Counted from the stretch's first letter, positions 1 to 7,782 are shown. The stretch is 22,614 bases of DNA from DASTQL01 sp035761805 (GCA_035761805.1 DASTQL010000216.1:1-22614), one strand, 5' to 3'. Program-made: numbers and translations. The notes: generated by a model from the letters alone, not told the origin.

Positions 1-672
1 CTGCCCCGCCGCCCGGCGTCGGTCGTGCCGGCCGCCTTCGTGGGCGCGCTCCTGTCCGTCCCCGCCGCTGCGCTGGTCTTCGTCGGTCTCTACGCGTTGG
101 GCGGGGCCGCCGATCTGCCCCTCCAGGCGCTGGCCACGACCATGGTGGGCTGGCACGTGCTGATCGGGCTCGGCGAGGCAATGATCACCGTCCTCACGGT
201 CAGCGCCGTCGTGGCCGTCCGCCCCGACCTCGTCTACGCCGCGCGCCACCTGCAACCCGCGCTCGAGCACCGCGGTGCCGACGGCCGAGTCCCGGACCAG
301 GTGCCCGCGGAGCCGGACGCGACCCCGGACCGGCGTCGTCGCGTCGGCAGCCCGGTCACTGGCGGCCTGGTCGCCGTCGGGCTGGCGGTGACGCTGCTGC
401 TCGCCGGGGTCGCCAGCTTCTACGCCTCCGGGAGCCCGGACGGGCTGGAGTACGTCGCGGAGGAGCAGGGCTTCCTCGACACGGCGCGCGAGCACGTCTT
501 CAGCGACCTGCCGCTGGCCGACTACGGCGACGTCGGTGGGATCCCGGTCGGGCTGGCGGGCCTGCTGGGCGTCGCGGCGACCGTGCTGGTGGGGTGGCTC
601 GTCTTCCGGCTCGTCGCGAGCCGCCGGCCGGACCGGCCCACCGCTCCCTCCGACGACCGCGAGCGGGTCTGA
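1..672 (+). CDS. cbiM: Cobalt/nickel ECF transporter substrate-binding membrane subunit CbiM with fused PDGLE domain (5' partial)
   Basis: The frame is open to the left edge, so the start and the first membrane helices lie outside the window; 223 residues are visible. The visible part has hydrophobic segments and a CbiM-like HxLIGLGEAMITVL stretch (about residues 52-65 of the fragment), then a hydrophilic linker rich in Asp, Arg and Pro. A second part follows with one membrane helix, the sequence GSPDGLE, and a final helix. PDGLE names a domain that replaces or resembles CbiN in Co2+/Ni2+ importers, so this looks like a CbiM-CbiN-type fusion. CbiM is the metal-specific S-component of an energy-coupling factor ABC importer in the cytoplasmic membrane. 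The downstream cbiQ and cbiO genes support this. Sequence alone does not separate cobalt from nickel. Confidence 0.88.
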   Translation: MPRRPASVVPAAFVGALLSVPAAALVFVGLYALGGAADLPLQALATTMVGWHVLIGLGEAMITVLTVSAVVAVRPDLVYAARHLQPALEHRGADGRVPDQVPAEPDATPDRRRRVGSPVTGGLVAVGLAVTLLLAGVASFYASGSPDGLEYVAEEQGFLDTAREHVFSDLPLADYGDVGGIPVGLAGLLGVAATVLVGWLVFRLVASRRPDRPTAPSDDRERV

Positions 673-687
673 GGGCGGGATCCGGCG

Positions 688-1452
688 GTGGGCGCCGGAC
701 ACGCGTACCGGATGCACCGGCCAGGGGACTCGCCGGTGCACCGGCTGCCGGCGCACGTCAAGGTGGTGGCCCTGCTGGGCTTCGTGCTGGTCGTGGTGGC
801 GACCCCCCGTGAGCAGGTGTGGGCGTTCGCCGCCTACGCCTTGATGCTGGCCGTGGTGGCCGCCGTGGCCCGGGTGCCGGCCGGCTTCGTCCTGCCGAGG
901 GTTCTGGTGGAGCTGCCGTTCGTCGTCTTCGCGGTGCTGCTCCCCCTGGTCGCCACAGGACCGCGGGTGGACGTCGCAGGGGTGTCCCTGTCCCTCCCCG
1001 GTCTGTGGGCGGCCTGGAACGTCCTCGCCAAGGGGACCCTGGGCGTCGTCGCCGCGATCCTGCTGGCGGCCACGACCGAGCCGCGGGCGTTGCTCGTGGG
1101 GCTGCAGCGGCTGCGCGTCCCCGCCCTGCTCGTCGAGATCGCCTCGTTCATGGTCCGCTACGTCGACCTCGTCGCCGACGAGATGCGCCGGATGCGGATC
1201 GCGCGCGAGTCCCGCGGCTTCCACGCCGGTCACATGGGGCACGCCCGCGTGCTCGCGCAGGCCGCAGGAGCGCTGTTCGTCCGTTCGTACGAACGGGGGG
1301 AGCGGGTCCACCTCGCGATGCTCTCCCGCGGCTACACCGGCGCCCTGCCGGTGCTCGAGGAGGGCGACGCCTCATCGGCGGCGTGGCGCCTCGCCGCCGT
1401 GCTCCCGGCCGCGGCGCTGGTCGTCGGTGCCACCGCCTGGGTGCTGGAATGA
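688..1452 (+). CDS. cbiQ: ECF transporter transmembrane coupling (T) subunit CbiQ
   Basis: The protein has 254 residues. The GTG start lies 15 nt after the cbiM stop, with a purine-rich AGGGCGGGA just upstream; an in-frame ATG at 712 is an alternative. The N-terminus carries the RLPAHVKVVALLGF pattern typical of T components (a variant of DPRxKL), followed by about five hydrophobic segments. Two cytoplasmic Ser-Arg-Gly motifs, ESRGF (about residue 174) and LSRGY (about residue 213), match the paired Ala-Arg-Gly coupling helices that contact the ATPase. T components transmit ATP hydrolysis by CbiO to the metal-binding CbiM. The gene ends in an ATGA overlap with cbiO, which implies translational coupling. 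Confidence 0.9.
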   Translation: MGAGHAYRMHRPGDSPVHRLPAHVKVVALLGFVLVVVATPREQVWAFAAYALMLAVVAAVARVPAGFVLPRVLVELPFVVFAVLLPLVATGPRVDVAGVSLSLPGLWAAWNVLAKGTLGVVAAILLAATTEPRALLVGLQRLRVPALLVEIASFMVRYVDLVADEMRRMRIARESRGFHAGHMGHARVLAQAAGALFVRSYERGERVHLAMLSRGYTGALPVLEEGDASSAAWRLAAVLPAAALVVGATAWVLE

Positions 1453-2225
1453 CTGCCCCGCCCGCCCCGTCGCTGGTCGTCCGTGGGCTCGCGTACGCCT
1501 ACCCGGACGGCCGGCAGGCCCTGTACGGTGTGGACCTCCGGGTCGAGCGAGGAGAGCGGGTGGCCGTGCTCGGGCCCAACGGTGCCGGCAAGACGACACT
1601 CGTCCTCCACCTCAACGGGATCCTCTCCGGCGGGCTCGGCACCGTGGAGGTCGCGGGGCTGACCGTCCGGCCGCGCGACCGCGACGCGCTCCGGGAGATC
1701 CGGCGCCGGGTGGGCATCGTCTTCCAGGACCCCGACGACCAGCTCTTCCTGCCGACCGTCCGGGACGACGTGGCCTTCGGCCCGGCCAACCTCGGGGTAC
1801 GGGGCGTGGAGCTCGACCGGCGCGTCCGCCGGGCCCTCGAGGCCGTCGGCATGGGCGACGTGGCCGACCGGCCGCCGCACCACCTGTCCTTCGGGCAGCG
1901 GCGTCGCGTCGCCGTGGCGACCGTGCTGGCGATGGAGCCGGAGGTCCTGGTCCTCGACGAGCCGACCAGCAACCTCGACCCGGCCGGCCGCCGCGAGCTC
2001 GCCGAGGTGCTGCGTGGGCTGGACGTCACCATGCTCCTGGTGACCCACGACCTGCCGTACGCGATGCAGATGTGTGAGCGGTCGGTGGTGCTGTCCGGCG
2101 GTGTGGTGGTGGTGGACGGACCCACGGGGCAGGTGCTGCAGGACGCCGACCTGTTGCGTGCCCACCGGCTGGAGCTCCCGTACGGCTTCGACCCGCGGTC
2201 GGTGCCCGAGGTCACGCGTGGTTGA
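1449..2225 (+). CDS. cbiO: ECF transporter ATP-binding subunit CbiO
   Basis: The ATG at 1449 overlaps the cbiQ stop (ATGA), giving 258 residues, the usual length for this family; the frame is open far upstream but only this start fits. All ABC ATPase motifs are present: Walker A GPNGAGKT (residues 42-49), Q-loop FQDPDDQLF, signature LSFGQ, Walker B VLVLDEPTS and the switch histidine in VTHD. The Q-loop context DPDDQLF is characteristic of the cobalt/nickel ECF ATPases. The protein powers the CbiMQO importer at the inner face of the membrane. With no second ATPase gene in view, it probably works as a homodimer. It is the last gene of the cbi unit visible here. Confidence 0.93.
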   Translation: MTAPPAPSLVVRGLAYAYPDGRQALYGVDLRVERGERVAVLGPNGAGKTTLVLHLNGILSGGLGTVEVAGLTVRPRDRDALREIRRRVGIVFQDPDDQLFLPTVRDDVAFGPANLGVRGVELDRRVRRALEAVGMGDVADRPPHHLSFGQRRRVAVATVLAMEPEVLVLDEPTSNLDPAGRRELAEVLRGLDVTMLLVTHDLPYAMQMCERSVVLSGGVVVVDGPTGQVLQDADLLRAHRLELPYGFDPRSVPEVTRG

Positions 2226-2279
2226 GCCTCACCTGGGTACCGTGGCCGCGACAACGACCACTCCGGCCGGAGGCTGCCC

Positions 2280-2609
2280 GTGACCAATCCCGACCAGGTC
2301 CTGCCCGCGACCCGGCAGCCCGTGCAGGGCCCGCAGGCCCTTCCCCAGCCCGGCACCCAGGTGCGCCCCGGCCCGCGGTCCATGGACGAGATCGAGGCCG
2401 ACATCGAGCGGGCCCGCCAGCGGCTGGCCGGCACCCTGGACACGCTCGTCGACCGGGTCAGCCCGCGGTCGGTCGCCGCCCGGACCGTCCAGCGGCTCAA
2501 GGCGCGGCTGCTCACGGAGCAGGGCACGCCCCGGCCCGAGGTGGTCGGCGCCGCGGTCGGCGTCGCGGTCGTCGTGGGCGTCCTGGTCTGGCGGTCCCGG
2601 CGCTCGTGA
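2280..2609 (+). CDS. DUF3618 small membrane protein
   Basis: This 109-residue protein starts at a GTG preceded by CCGGAGG (2267-2273) with 6 nt spacing. The N-terminal third is Pro/Gln-rich. Residues 35-65 contain SMDEIEADIERARQRLAGTLD, the amphipathic helix that defines DUF3618. The C-terminus is a single membrane helix (VVGAAVGVAVVVGVLVW) followed by a basic tail. The family is common in Actinobacteria, often near membrane or stress genes, and its biochemical role is unknown. A TACCGT at 2238-2243 could be the -10 of its promoter, although no -35 is recognisable. The gene overlaps the next one by 4 nt. Confidence 0.85.
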   Translation: MTNPDQVLPATRQPVQGPQALPQPGTQVRPGPRSMDEIEADIERARQRLAGTLDTLVDRVSPRSVAARTVQRLKARLLTEQGTPRPEVVGAAVGVAVVVGVLVWRSRRS

Positions 2610-3097
2610 CGTCGCCCCGGCCGCTCGAGTCGGTCTGGGCCTACCCCAGGCCCCCACGGGTCGAGCCCACCGACGAGCTGGTCGTCGTCGGGCACGCGGG
2701 GGTCGAGGTGGCGCGCACGCGGTCGGCGCTACGCGTGCTCGAGACCAGCCACCCGCCGACGTACTACGTGCCTCGCGAGGCCTTCACGGTTGGGGTGCTG
2801 CAGCCCGCCGCGTCCGTCCGCACGACCACCTGCGAGTTCAAGGGTGTGGCGGCCTACCACGACCTGGTCCTCCCGGGCGGGGGGCCGGTCGTCCGCGACG
2901 CGGGGTGGAGCTACCCCTCGCCGAGCCGCGGGTTCGAGGCGCTCCGAGGGACGGTCGCCCTCTACCCGGGTCGGGTCGACCGGATCACAGTCGACGGCGA
3001 GGAGGTGACGGCGCAGGAGGGCGACTTCTACGGGGGCTGGATCACTGCTCGCGTCACCGGTCCCTTCAAGGGCGGGCCCGGCACCTGGGGATGGTGA
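2606..3097 (+). CDS. DUF427 domain-containing protein
   Basis: The GTG at 2606 overlaps the DUF3618 stop (GTGA), giving 163 residues. The protein is soluble and matches DUF427: SVWAYPRPPRVEP near the N-terminus, a vARTRSALRVLETSHPPTYYVP block at about residues 32-54, then CEFKGVAAYHDL (about residues 75-86) and an ALYPGRVDRITVDGEEV segment near the C-terminus. DUF427 proteins form small beta-rich folds; their function is not established. The translational coupling to DUF3618 suggests co-expression, but no joint role is known. The family call is secure; the function is open. Confidence 0.86.
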   Translation: MTSPRPLESVWAYPRPPRVEPTDELVVVGHAGVEVARTRSALRVLETSHPPTYYVPREAFTVGVLQPAASVRTTTCEFKGVAAYHDLVLPGGGPVVRDAGWSYPSPSRGFEALRGTVALYPGRVDRITVDGEEVTAQEGDFYGGWITARVTGPFKGGPGTWGW

Positions 3098-3120
3098 CGG
3101 AGGAGTCGCGCGCCCCGTCG

Positions 3121-3126
3121 TACGCT
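3121..3126 (+). promoter_or_regulatory. Candidate leaderless -10 box for the GroES-like gene
   Basis: TACGCT fits the actinobacterial TANNNT -10 and ends 6 nt before GTG 3133, where transcription would be expected to start. No recognisable -35 is present. This supports the GTG start over the in-frame ATG at 3091. Confidence 0.4.
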
Positions 3127-3132
3127 CGGGGA

Positions 3133-3465
3133 GTGAGCGCTACCGACGAGGACAAGCTGCCCATCCGGATGCTCCACGACCGGGTGCTGGTCGCCCTGGA
3201 CGGCGACGCGGGCGAGCGGCGCTCGTCGGCCGGCATCGTCATCCCCGCGACGGCGACCATGGGTCGCCGGCTCGCGTGGGCGGTCGTCCGCGCCGTGGGT
3301 GCCAACGTGCGGACCGTCCAGATCGGGGACCGCGTGCTGTTCGACCCCGAGGAGCGGGCCGAGGTCGAGGTGCGCGGCGACAACTACGTCCTGCTGCGCG
3401 AGCGTGACCTGCACGCCGTGGCGTCCGAACGGCTGGAGGACGGCCAGACGGGCCTCTACCTGTGA
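3133..3465 (+). CDS. GroES/Cpn10-type co-chaperonin-like protein (stand-alone)
   Basis: This 110-residue protein carries the GroES pattern: LHDRVLVAL at the N-terminus, a mobile-loop-like GERRSSAGIVIPATA, then VGANVRTVQIGDRVLFDPEERAEVEVRGDNYVLLRERDLHAV. I chose the GTG at 3133 because TACGCT (3121-3126) lies 6 nt upstream and fits a leaderless -10; an ATG at 3091 and a GTG at 3094 in the same frame would add 12-14 residues. No groEL is nearby and the mobile loop differs from the usual one. It is therefore either a second GroES-like paralogue or a specialised relative rather than the housekeeping co-chaperonin. Fold assignment is firm, partner unknown. Confidence 0.85.
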   Translation: MSATDEDKLPIRMLHDRVLVALDGDAGERRSSAGIVIPATATMGRRLAWAVVRAVGANVRTVQIGDRVLFDPEERAEVEVRGDNYVLLRERDLHAVASERLEDGQTGLYL

Positions 3466-3495
3466 CCGGCCGCGGGTGACCCGGGCGGCCCGCCG

Positions 3496-4893
3496 GTGAC
3501 CGTCCGCACGGGTCCGCCCCTGCCCCTGGACGCGGCGCCCGGGCCGCAGCCGGCCGACATGCTGCGCGAGGCCCGCCGGATGGTCCGCGACCCGCTCGGC
3601 TACCTCGTCGACGTCGTGGCTCGCTACGGCCCCGCCGTGGCCTTCCCGATGCCGCGCACACCCGTGCTGCTCGTCAACTCCCCCGAAGGGGCGCGCCGGG
3701 TCCTCGTCGACAACGCTCGCGGCTACGGCAAGCGGACGGTGCAGTACGACACGCTGTCGCTCGTGACAGGCCAGGGCCTGCTCGTCTCCGACCCGCCGGT
3801 CTGGATGGCCCACCGGCGGATGGTGCAGCCGGCCTTCCACCGCGACGGCCTCACAGCGGTGGGGCGACACACCGTCCTGGCCACGCGGCGCGCCGTCGCC
3901 AGGTGGGGCGCTCTCTCCGACGGCGCCGTCGTCGACGTCGACGACGCGATGATGCGGACCTCGCTCGAGGTGGTCGGGTCGGCGCTGTTCTCCACCGACC
4001 TGACCGGCGACACGGCCGGGCGCATCGTCGAGGCCGTCCTCACGGCCCTGGACCGGGTGGTGGTCCGAGCTCGCTCGCCGTGGCTCCCGCCTCCCGCCGT
4101 GCCGACCCCGGGCAACCGGCGGCTCCGCCGGGCGCTGCGGACCATCGACGACGAGGTCGCGGCGATGATCGCGTCCCGCCTCGTCGGGTCACCGGGCGAC
4201 GACGTGCTCGGCATCCTGCTCCGGGCCCGAGACTCCGGCGCTGACCTCGACGACACCGCCGTCCGGGACGAGGTCGTCACCCTGCTCGTCGCCGGGCACG
4301 AGACGGTCGCGTCCTCCCTCACCTGGACGCTCCACCTGCTGGCCCACCATCCCCCGGTCCAGGAGCGGCTGGCCGACGAGGTCGCCGCCCTGCGCGACGA
4401 CCCAGGCACCGCCGACCTGTCCCGGCTGCCATGGACACGAGCCGTCGTCGACGAGGCGCTTCGCCTCTACCCGCCGGCCTGGGTGGTGACGCGACGTGCC
4501 CTCGCCGAGGACGTGCTCCACGGCTACACGGTCCCGGCCGGGTCCGTCGTCCTGGTCAGCCCCTACACCGTCCAGCGCGACCCGGCGGTGTGGCCCGACC
4601 CGGAGCGTTTCGATCCCACGCGGTTCCTCGGCACCGCGCCGGCGCGCGGGACCTACCTGCCCTTCGGGGCCGGGCCGCGGCTGTGCATCGGGAGGGACTT
4701 CGCCCTGGTCGAGTCGGTCCTGGTGCTCGCCGTGATCGCCCGGCGCTTCGCGGTCGAACCCGCACCCGGCCCGCCGCCTCGGGTGGACGCGCTGGTGACG
4801 TTGCGGCCGCGGGGAGGGCTGCCGCTCCGGCTGCGGCACCGCGTCGGCCGGCCCGGCCGACCGGTGGGGCCGGGTCCTAGCATCGGCGGGTGA
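3496..4893 (+). CDS. Cytochrome P450
   Basis: This 465-residue haem-thiolate monooxygenase starts at GTG 3496, 30 nt after the GroES-like gene. Landmarks are the I-helix oxygen-binding AGHET (266-270), the K-helix ExxR (E320-R323), the PDPERFDPTRF meander, and the haem loop FGAGPRLCIG with ligand Cys397. An N-terminal WMAHRRMVQPAFH C-helix region is also present. No transmembrane anchor or fused reductase is seen, so electrons must come from a separate ferredoxin/reductase, none of which is in this window. The layout (DPLGYLVDVVARYGP near the start, LPFGAGPRLCIGRDFAL at the end) resembles bacterial P450s with BM3/CYP4-like features, often acting on fatty or lipophilic substrates; that is only a hint. 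The gene overlaps the FUSC gene by 4 nt. Confidence 0.92.
   Translation: MTVRTGPPLPLDAAPGPQPADMLREARRMVRDPLGYLVDVVARYGPAVAFPMPRTPVLLVNSPEGARRVLVDNARGYGKRTVQYDTLSLVTGQGLLVSDPPVWMAHRRMVQPAFHRDGLTAVGRHTVLATRRAVARWGALSDGAVVDVDDAMMRTSLEVVGSALFSTDLTGDTAGRIVEAVLTALDRVVVRARSPWLPPPAVPTPGNRRLRRALRTIDDEVAAMIASRLVGSPGDDVLGILLRARDSGADLDDTAVRDEVVTLLVAGHETVASSLTWTLHLLAHHPPVQERLADEVAALRDDPGTADLSRLPWTRAVVDEALRLYPPAWVVTRRALAEDVLHGYTVPAGSVVLVSPYTVQRDPAVWPDPERFDPTRFLGTAPARGTYLPFGAGPRLCIGRDFALVESVLVLAVIARRFAVEPAPGPPPRVDALVTLRPRGGLPLRLRHRVGRPGRPVGPGPSIGG
4878..4883 (+). promoter_or_regulatory. Candidate leaderless -10 box for the FUSC gene
   Basis: TAGCAT ends 6 nt before GTG 4890 and lies inside the 3' end of the P450 gene. 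It would let the FUSC gene be expressed without the P450, in addition to coupled translation through the GTGA overlap. No clear -35. Confidence 0.4.
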
Positions 4894-6068
4894 GCCCCCG
4901 TGAACGACCCGCTCTCGGCCTGCCCGTCCTCGGCGAGGAGGCCCTCGACGCGCTGGGGCGTCGCTCCCGCGACACCCTCCGGACCCGTGTCCGGCGACTC
5001 CGGCTGACCGCCTTCCCGATCCTGCAGTGCGCCGTCGGAGCGGGGCTGGCCTGGGCCGTGGCCACGAGCCCGGTCTTCGGGCACGACCAGCCGTTCTTCG
5101 CACCCATCGCGGCGATCATCGCCCTGGGTGTGAGTCTGGGTCAGCGGCTGCGTCGGGTCGTGGAGCTGGTCGTCGGGGTCGTCGTCGGCGTGCTCGTCGG
5201 CGACCTGCTCATCGGGGTGATCGGGACCGGGGTGCCGCAGATCGTCCTCGTCGTGGCGCTGGCCATGGGTGGTGCCGTCTTCCTCGGCGGGGGCGCGGTG
5301 ATCGTCTCGCAGGCGGGGTCGTCCGCGGTCCTGGTGGCGACCCTGATGCCGCCGGGTCCCGGCGAGCAGGTCGACCTGACCCGGCCCGTGGACGCCGCGA
5401 TCGGCGGAGTGGTCGGGCTGGCGGTGAGCGTGCTCCTGCTGCCGGTCAACCCGGTGATGGCTGCTCGCCGGCACCTCGACCCGGTGCTCCGGACGGTGGC
5501 CGAGGTGATGAGCACGACCGCCGAGGCCCTGGAGGAGCGGGACCGCAGCGCGGCCGCCCTGGCGCTCGCCCAGGCGCGCGGGATGCAGGCGGACGTCGAC
5601 GCGATGCACGCGGCGCTCGACGCCTCGTCGGAGATCTCCCTGATGGCGCCGGTGCGCTGGCGGTCCCGCGGGCAGCTCGTCGGCTACCTCGACGCCGCGG
5701 AGCCGATCGACTTCGCCGTCCGGGACGTCCGAGTCCTGACCCGTCACGTGGTGGCACTGCTCCGCCGCAAGGAGCCCGTCCCGCGGTTGCTGCCGGCGGC
5801 GCTCCACGAGCTGGCCGGGGGCGTCATGCTCCTTCGCGCCGACCTGGCGCGGGGCGACGAGCCGGTCGCTGCCCGGCGTTCCGGGCTGAAGGCCGCTGGC
5901 AAGGCCACCGAGGCGCTGGACGAGACCGGCGGCTTCGCGGGCCAGGTCGTCGTCGCGCAGACCCGCTCACTCGCCGTGGACCTGCTCCGCGCCACCGGGG
6001 TCGACCGGGACGAGGCGGTTCGGATGCTGCCCGGCCTGCCCGAGGGTCCCGTCCGCTACGAGGGCTGA
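4890..6068 (+). CDS. FUSC-family (aromatic acid exporter-like) membrane protein
   Basis: The GTG at 4890 overlaps the P450 stop (GTGA) and lies 6 nt after TAGCAT (4878-4883), so it may also be made from its own leaderless transcript. The 392-residue protein has an N-terminal block of about six hydrophobic segments (roughly residues 40-190) with the FUSC-type PFFAPIAAIIALGVSLGQRL and motifs such as VELVVGVVVGVLVGDLLI. A cytoplasmic helical domain of about 200 residues follows. FUSC/ArAE relatives export aromatic carboxylates and related compounds; actinobacterial members are mostly uncharacterised. Its position after a P450 allows export of an oxidised product, but that is inference. Confidence 0.82.
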   Translation: MSPRERPALGLPVLGEEALDALGRRSRDTLRTRVRRLRLTAFPILQCAVGAGLAWAVATSPVFGHDQPFFAPIAAIIALGVSLGQRLRRVVELVVGVVVGVLVGDLLIGVIGTGVPQIVLVVALAMGGAVFLGGGAVIVSQAGSSAVLVATLMPPGPGEQVDLTRPVDAAIGGVVGLAVSVLLLPVNPVMAARRHLDPVLRTVAEVMSTTAEALEERDRSAAALALAQARGMQADVDAMHAALDASSEISLMAPVRWRSRGQLVGYLDAAEPIDFAVRDVRVLTRHVVALLRRKEPVPRLLPAALHELAGGVMLLRADLARGDEPVAARRSGLKAAGKATEALDETGGFAGQVVVAQTRSLAVDLLRATGVDRDEAVRMLPGLPEGPVRYEG

Positions 6069-6083
6069 GGAGGCGGGGAAGCG

Positions 6084-6119
6084 TCGTGAGCCCGTCCCGC
6101 CAACGCGCGGGGCTCACGA
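6084..6119. terminator. Bidirectional terminator hairpin between FUSC and CDF genes
   Basis: TCGTGAGCCC (6084-6093) and GGGCTCACGA (6110-6119) form a perfect 10-bp stem with a 16-nt loop. It sits 15 nt after the FUSC stop, and its right arm contains the stop codon of the convergent CDF gene. No T-run follows on either side, as is common for actinobacterial terminators. Confidence 0.6.
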
Positions 6120-7064
6120 GTCCAGCCGCGGGAGGACGACGACCGCCACGTCGTGCAGGCGCCAGTCGAGGTCCTCGATCGCGTGGGTCGTGCGCTCCAC
6201 GAGCTGCGGCACGTCGCCGGGTGACCCGACCGGGACGACGTAGGCTTCGCCGACGAGCACGTGGCCCTCCTCGCGCAGCCGCACCTCGGCCCGGGCGACC
6301 CACGGGAGGGCGCCCAGGTGCGCCTCGACCTCGTCGACCAGCGGCAGCGGCTCCGCGTGGTCGTAGGTGGTGGGTCGCCGGTCCATCAGGTCGTGCACGG
6401 CGGTCCGGACGTTGCCGTAGCCGTCGTGGACGATGTCCAGCGAGATGACGATCGCGGCGACGGCGTCGGCCCACCAGAGGCCGGCACCGATGCCGATCAC
6501 CCCGAGGATCGCGGCCCCGGCGGTCGCCCAGTCCGCCTTGTTCATCTCGGCGTCGGCGTAGAGCACCTTGTCGTGCAGCTGGGCGGCCAGTCGCTGCTTG
6601 GCCCGCCCGAGCAGCACCGGGGGTAGTCCGCTGTAGAGGAGCGCCCCGATCATCAGCCACCCGAGCCAGACCTGCTGGCCGAACAGCTCGATCAGCCCGA
6701 TGGACGGGTGCTCGAACCGGACCAGCACCATCGCGGAGTCGTACAGGATGAACCCGCCCATGGCGAGCAGCGCGGCGGAGGCGGTGAGGTAGGCGACGCC
6801 GACGGAGCGGTGGTAGCCGTAGGGGAAGCGGTCGTTCGGCGGCCGGTCCCGCCAGCGGGCGGCGACGAGGAAGGCGAGCGGGGGCAGCAGGCTCAGGATG
6901 TCCTCGATCCACGCCGCCTTCATCGCCTGGGAGCTGCCGAGCACGGCCGCCAGGACGGCGATGGCCGTCGCGAGGTAGACGATGCTGAACCACTCCAGCC
7001 GTACGGCCTTGCGGTGCACCGCCTCCAGCTCGGGGGGCAGCTCGAAGTCGGCTCGGAGCCTCAC
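6114..7064 (-). CDS. Cation diffusion facilitator (CDF) family transporter, atypical metal-site motifs
   Basis: The GTG at 7064 overlaps the stop of the upstream lipoprotein gene by 4 nt, giving 316 residues. The N-terminal part has about six membrane helices, with the CDF-typical PYGYHR loop (81-86) after helix 2, and a cytoplasmic ferredoxin-like domain begins near residue 238 (PLPLVDEVEAHLGALPWVARAEV). Helix 2 reads WIEDILSLLPPLAF and helix 5 ADAEMNKADW. Zinc-type CDFs carry HxxxD or DxxxD at these sites; here the candidate ligands are E54/D55 and D171/E173/D178 with no histidine. Substrate is therefore not predictable; manganese, iron or another cation are possible. It is probably the last gene of a four-gene minus-strand unit. 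Confidence 0.87.
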   Translation of the reverse strand: MRLRADFELPPELEAVHRKAVRLEWFSIVYLATAIAVLAAVLGSSQAMKAAWIEDILSLLPPLAFLVAARWRDRPPNDRFPYGYHRSVGVAYLTASAALLAMGGFILYDSAMVLVRFEHPSIGLIELFGQQVWLGWLMIGALLYSGLPPVLLGRAKQRLAAQLHDKVLYADAEMNKADWATAGAAILGVIGIGAGLWWADAVAAIVISLDIVHDGYGNVRTAVHDLMDRRPTTYDHAEPLPLVDEVEAHLGALPWVARAEVRLREEGHVLVGEAYVVPVGSPGDVPQLVERTTHAIEDLDWRLHDVAVVVLPRLDS

Positions 7065-7768
7065 GGCTGCTCCTCGTCGAGCAGGCGACCCAGCTCCTCG
7101 CCCGACCGGGTGAGGAGGAAGCGCTCCACGGTGGTCAGCCAGGCGTTCTCGCCCAGGGACACAGCGACCACGTGCTCGCTGGTGCCCACGGTGGCGTCCA
7201 GCTCGCGCAGGCCCAGGTCGTCGAGCCGCCAGTCGCCGACGACCACCGGTCCGTCGGCGTCGGCGACGTCTGCCACCGGGACGGGGACGACGTCGTAGGT
7301 CCGCACCCGCTCCGCGTCCGCCGTGCCTCGTTCGACGGCGACCGGGCGGCCCTGCAGGTCGTCCACCGTGGTGGCGCCGTCCTCGGCCGGCACGGCGAGG
7401 ACCGTGGTCGTCGTGAGGTAGTGACGGGTGAGCGCCGCCTGGTCCCGCCAGGGGGCCGACGAGTCGAGCCCGCCCACGACCAGGTCGACCGCCCGCACGT
7501 GCAGGGCATCCATGAGGGCGGACTCGCTGCCCTGCACCCACTCGACCTCGGTGTGGAGCCGAGCGGCGAGCTCCTCCACCAGCCGGACCTCGACGCCGTC
7601 GGGCTCGTCGTCGTCGAGCACGACCCACGGCTCCGCCTCGACCAGCCCCACCCGAAGCGTCCCCCCGGTCACCCGGTCGAGTGTCCCTTCGGCGTCCCGC
7701 GGCCACTGGCAGGCGGGCAGCGGGAGGGTGAGGACGAGCAGTCCCGCCAGGACCGCTGCCGTACGCAC
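7061..7768 (-). CDS. Orphan family-3 solute-binding lipoprotein
   Basis: This 235-residue protein begins at GTG 7768 with a lipoprotein signal: MRTA, a hydrophobic core and the lipobox LPAC (17-20) with Cys20 as the predicted lipid anchor. The mature part fits the extracellular solute-binding protein family 3 fold: GGTLRVGLVEAEPWVV, then VEVRLVEELAARL and DLVVGGLDSS, followed by a lobe-2 segment with VDDLQGRPVAVERGTADAERV. It is slightly shorter than usual family members. Normally such a protein sits beside ABC permease and ATPase genes; here none is present, and it overlaps the CDF gene by 4 nt instead. It may bind an amino acid or a metal-chelating ligand, or act as a sensor; the ligand is unknown. 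The GTG is abutted by GGAGG, so the ribosome-binding site is poorly spaced. Confidence 0.8.
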   Translation of the reverse strand: MRTAAVLAGLLVLTLPLPACQWPRDAEGTLDRVTGGTLRVGLVEAEPWVVLDDDEPDGVEVRLVEELAARLHTEVEWVQGSESALMDALHVRAVDLVVGGLDSSAPWRDQAALTRHYLTTTTVLAVPAEDGATTVDDLQGRPVAVERGTADAERVRTYDVVPVPVADVADADGPVVVGDWRLDDLGLRELDATVGTSEHVVAVSLGENAWLTTVERFLLTRSGEELGRLLDEEQP

Positions 7769-7782
7769 CTCCGCCGTCCCGA

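Noticed and set aside
2222..2243. TTGAGC and TACCGT as a -35/-10 pair for DUF3618
   Set aside because: The spacer is only 10 nt, too short for a sigma-70-type promoter; the -10 alone remains possible.
1499..2695. A ~400-codon minus-strand frame over cbiO and DUF3618
   Set aside because: Ser/Arg/Thr-rich shadow of cbiO in another frame, with no ribosome-binding site or recognisable domain.
7061..7706. Longer N-terminal form of the CDF protein reaching to 7706
   Set aside because: The added part is Arg/Gly-rich and is the lipoprotein gene in another frame; the GTGA overlap gives a natural start at 7064.
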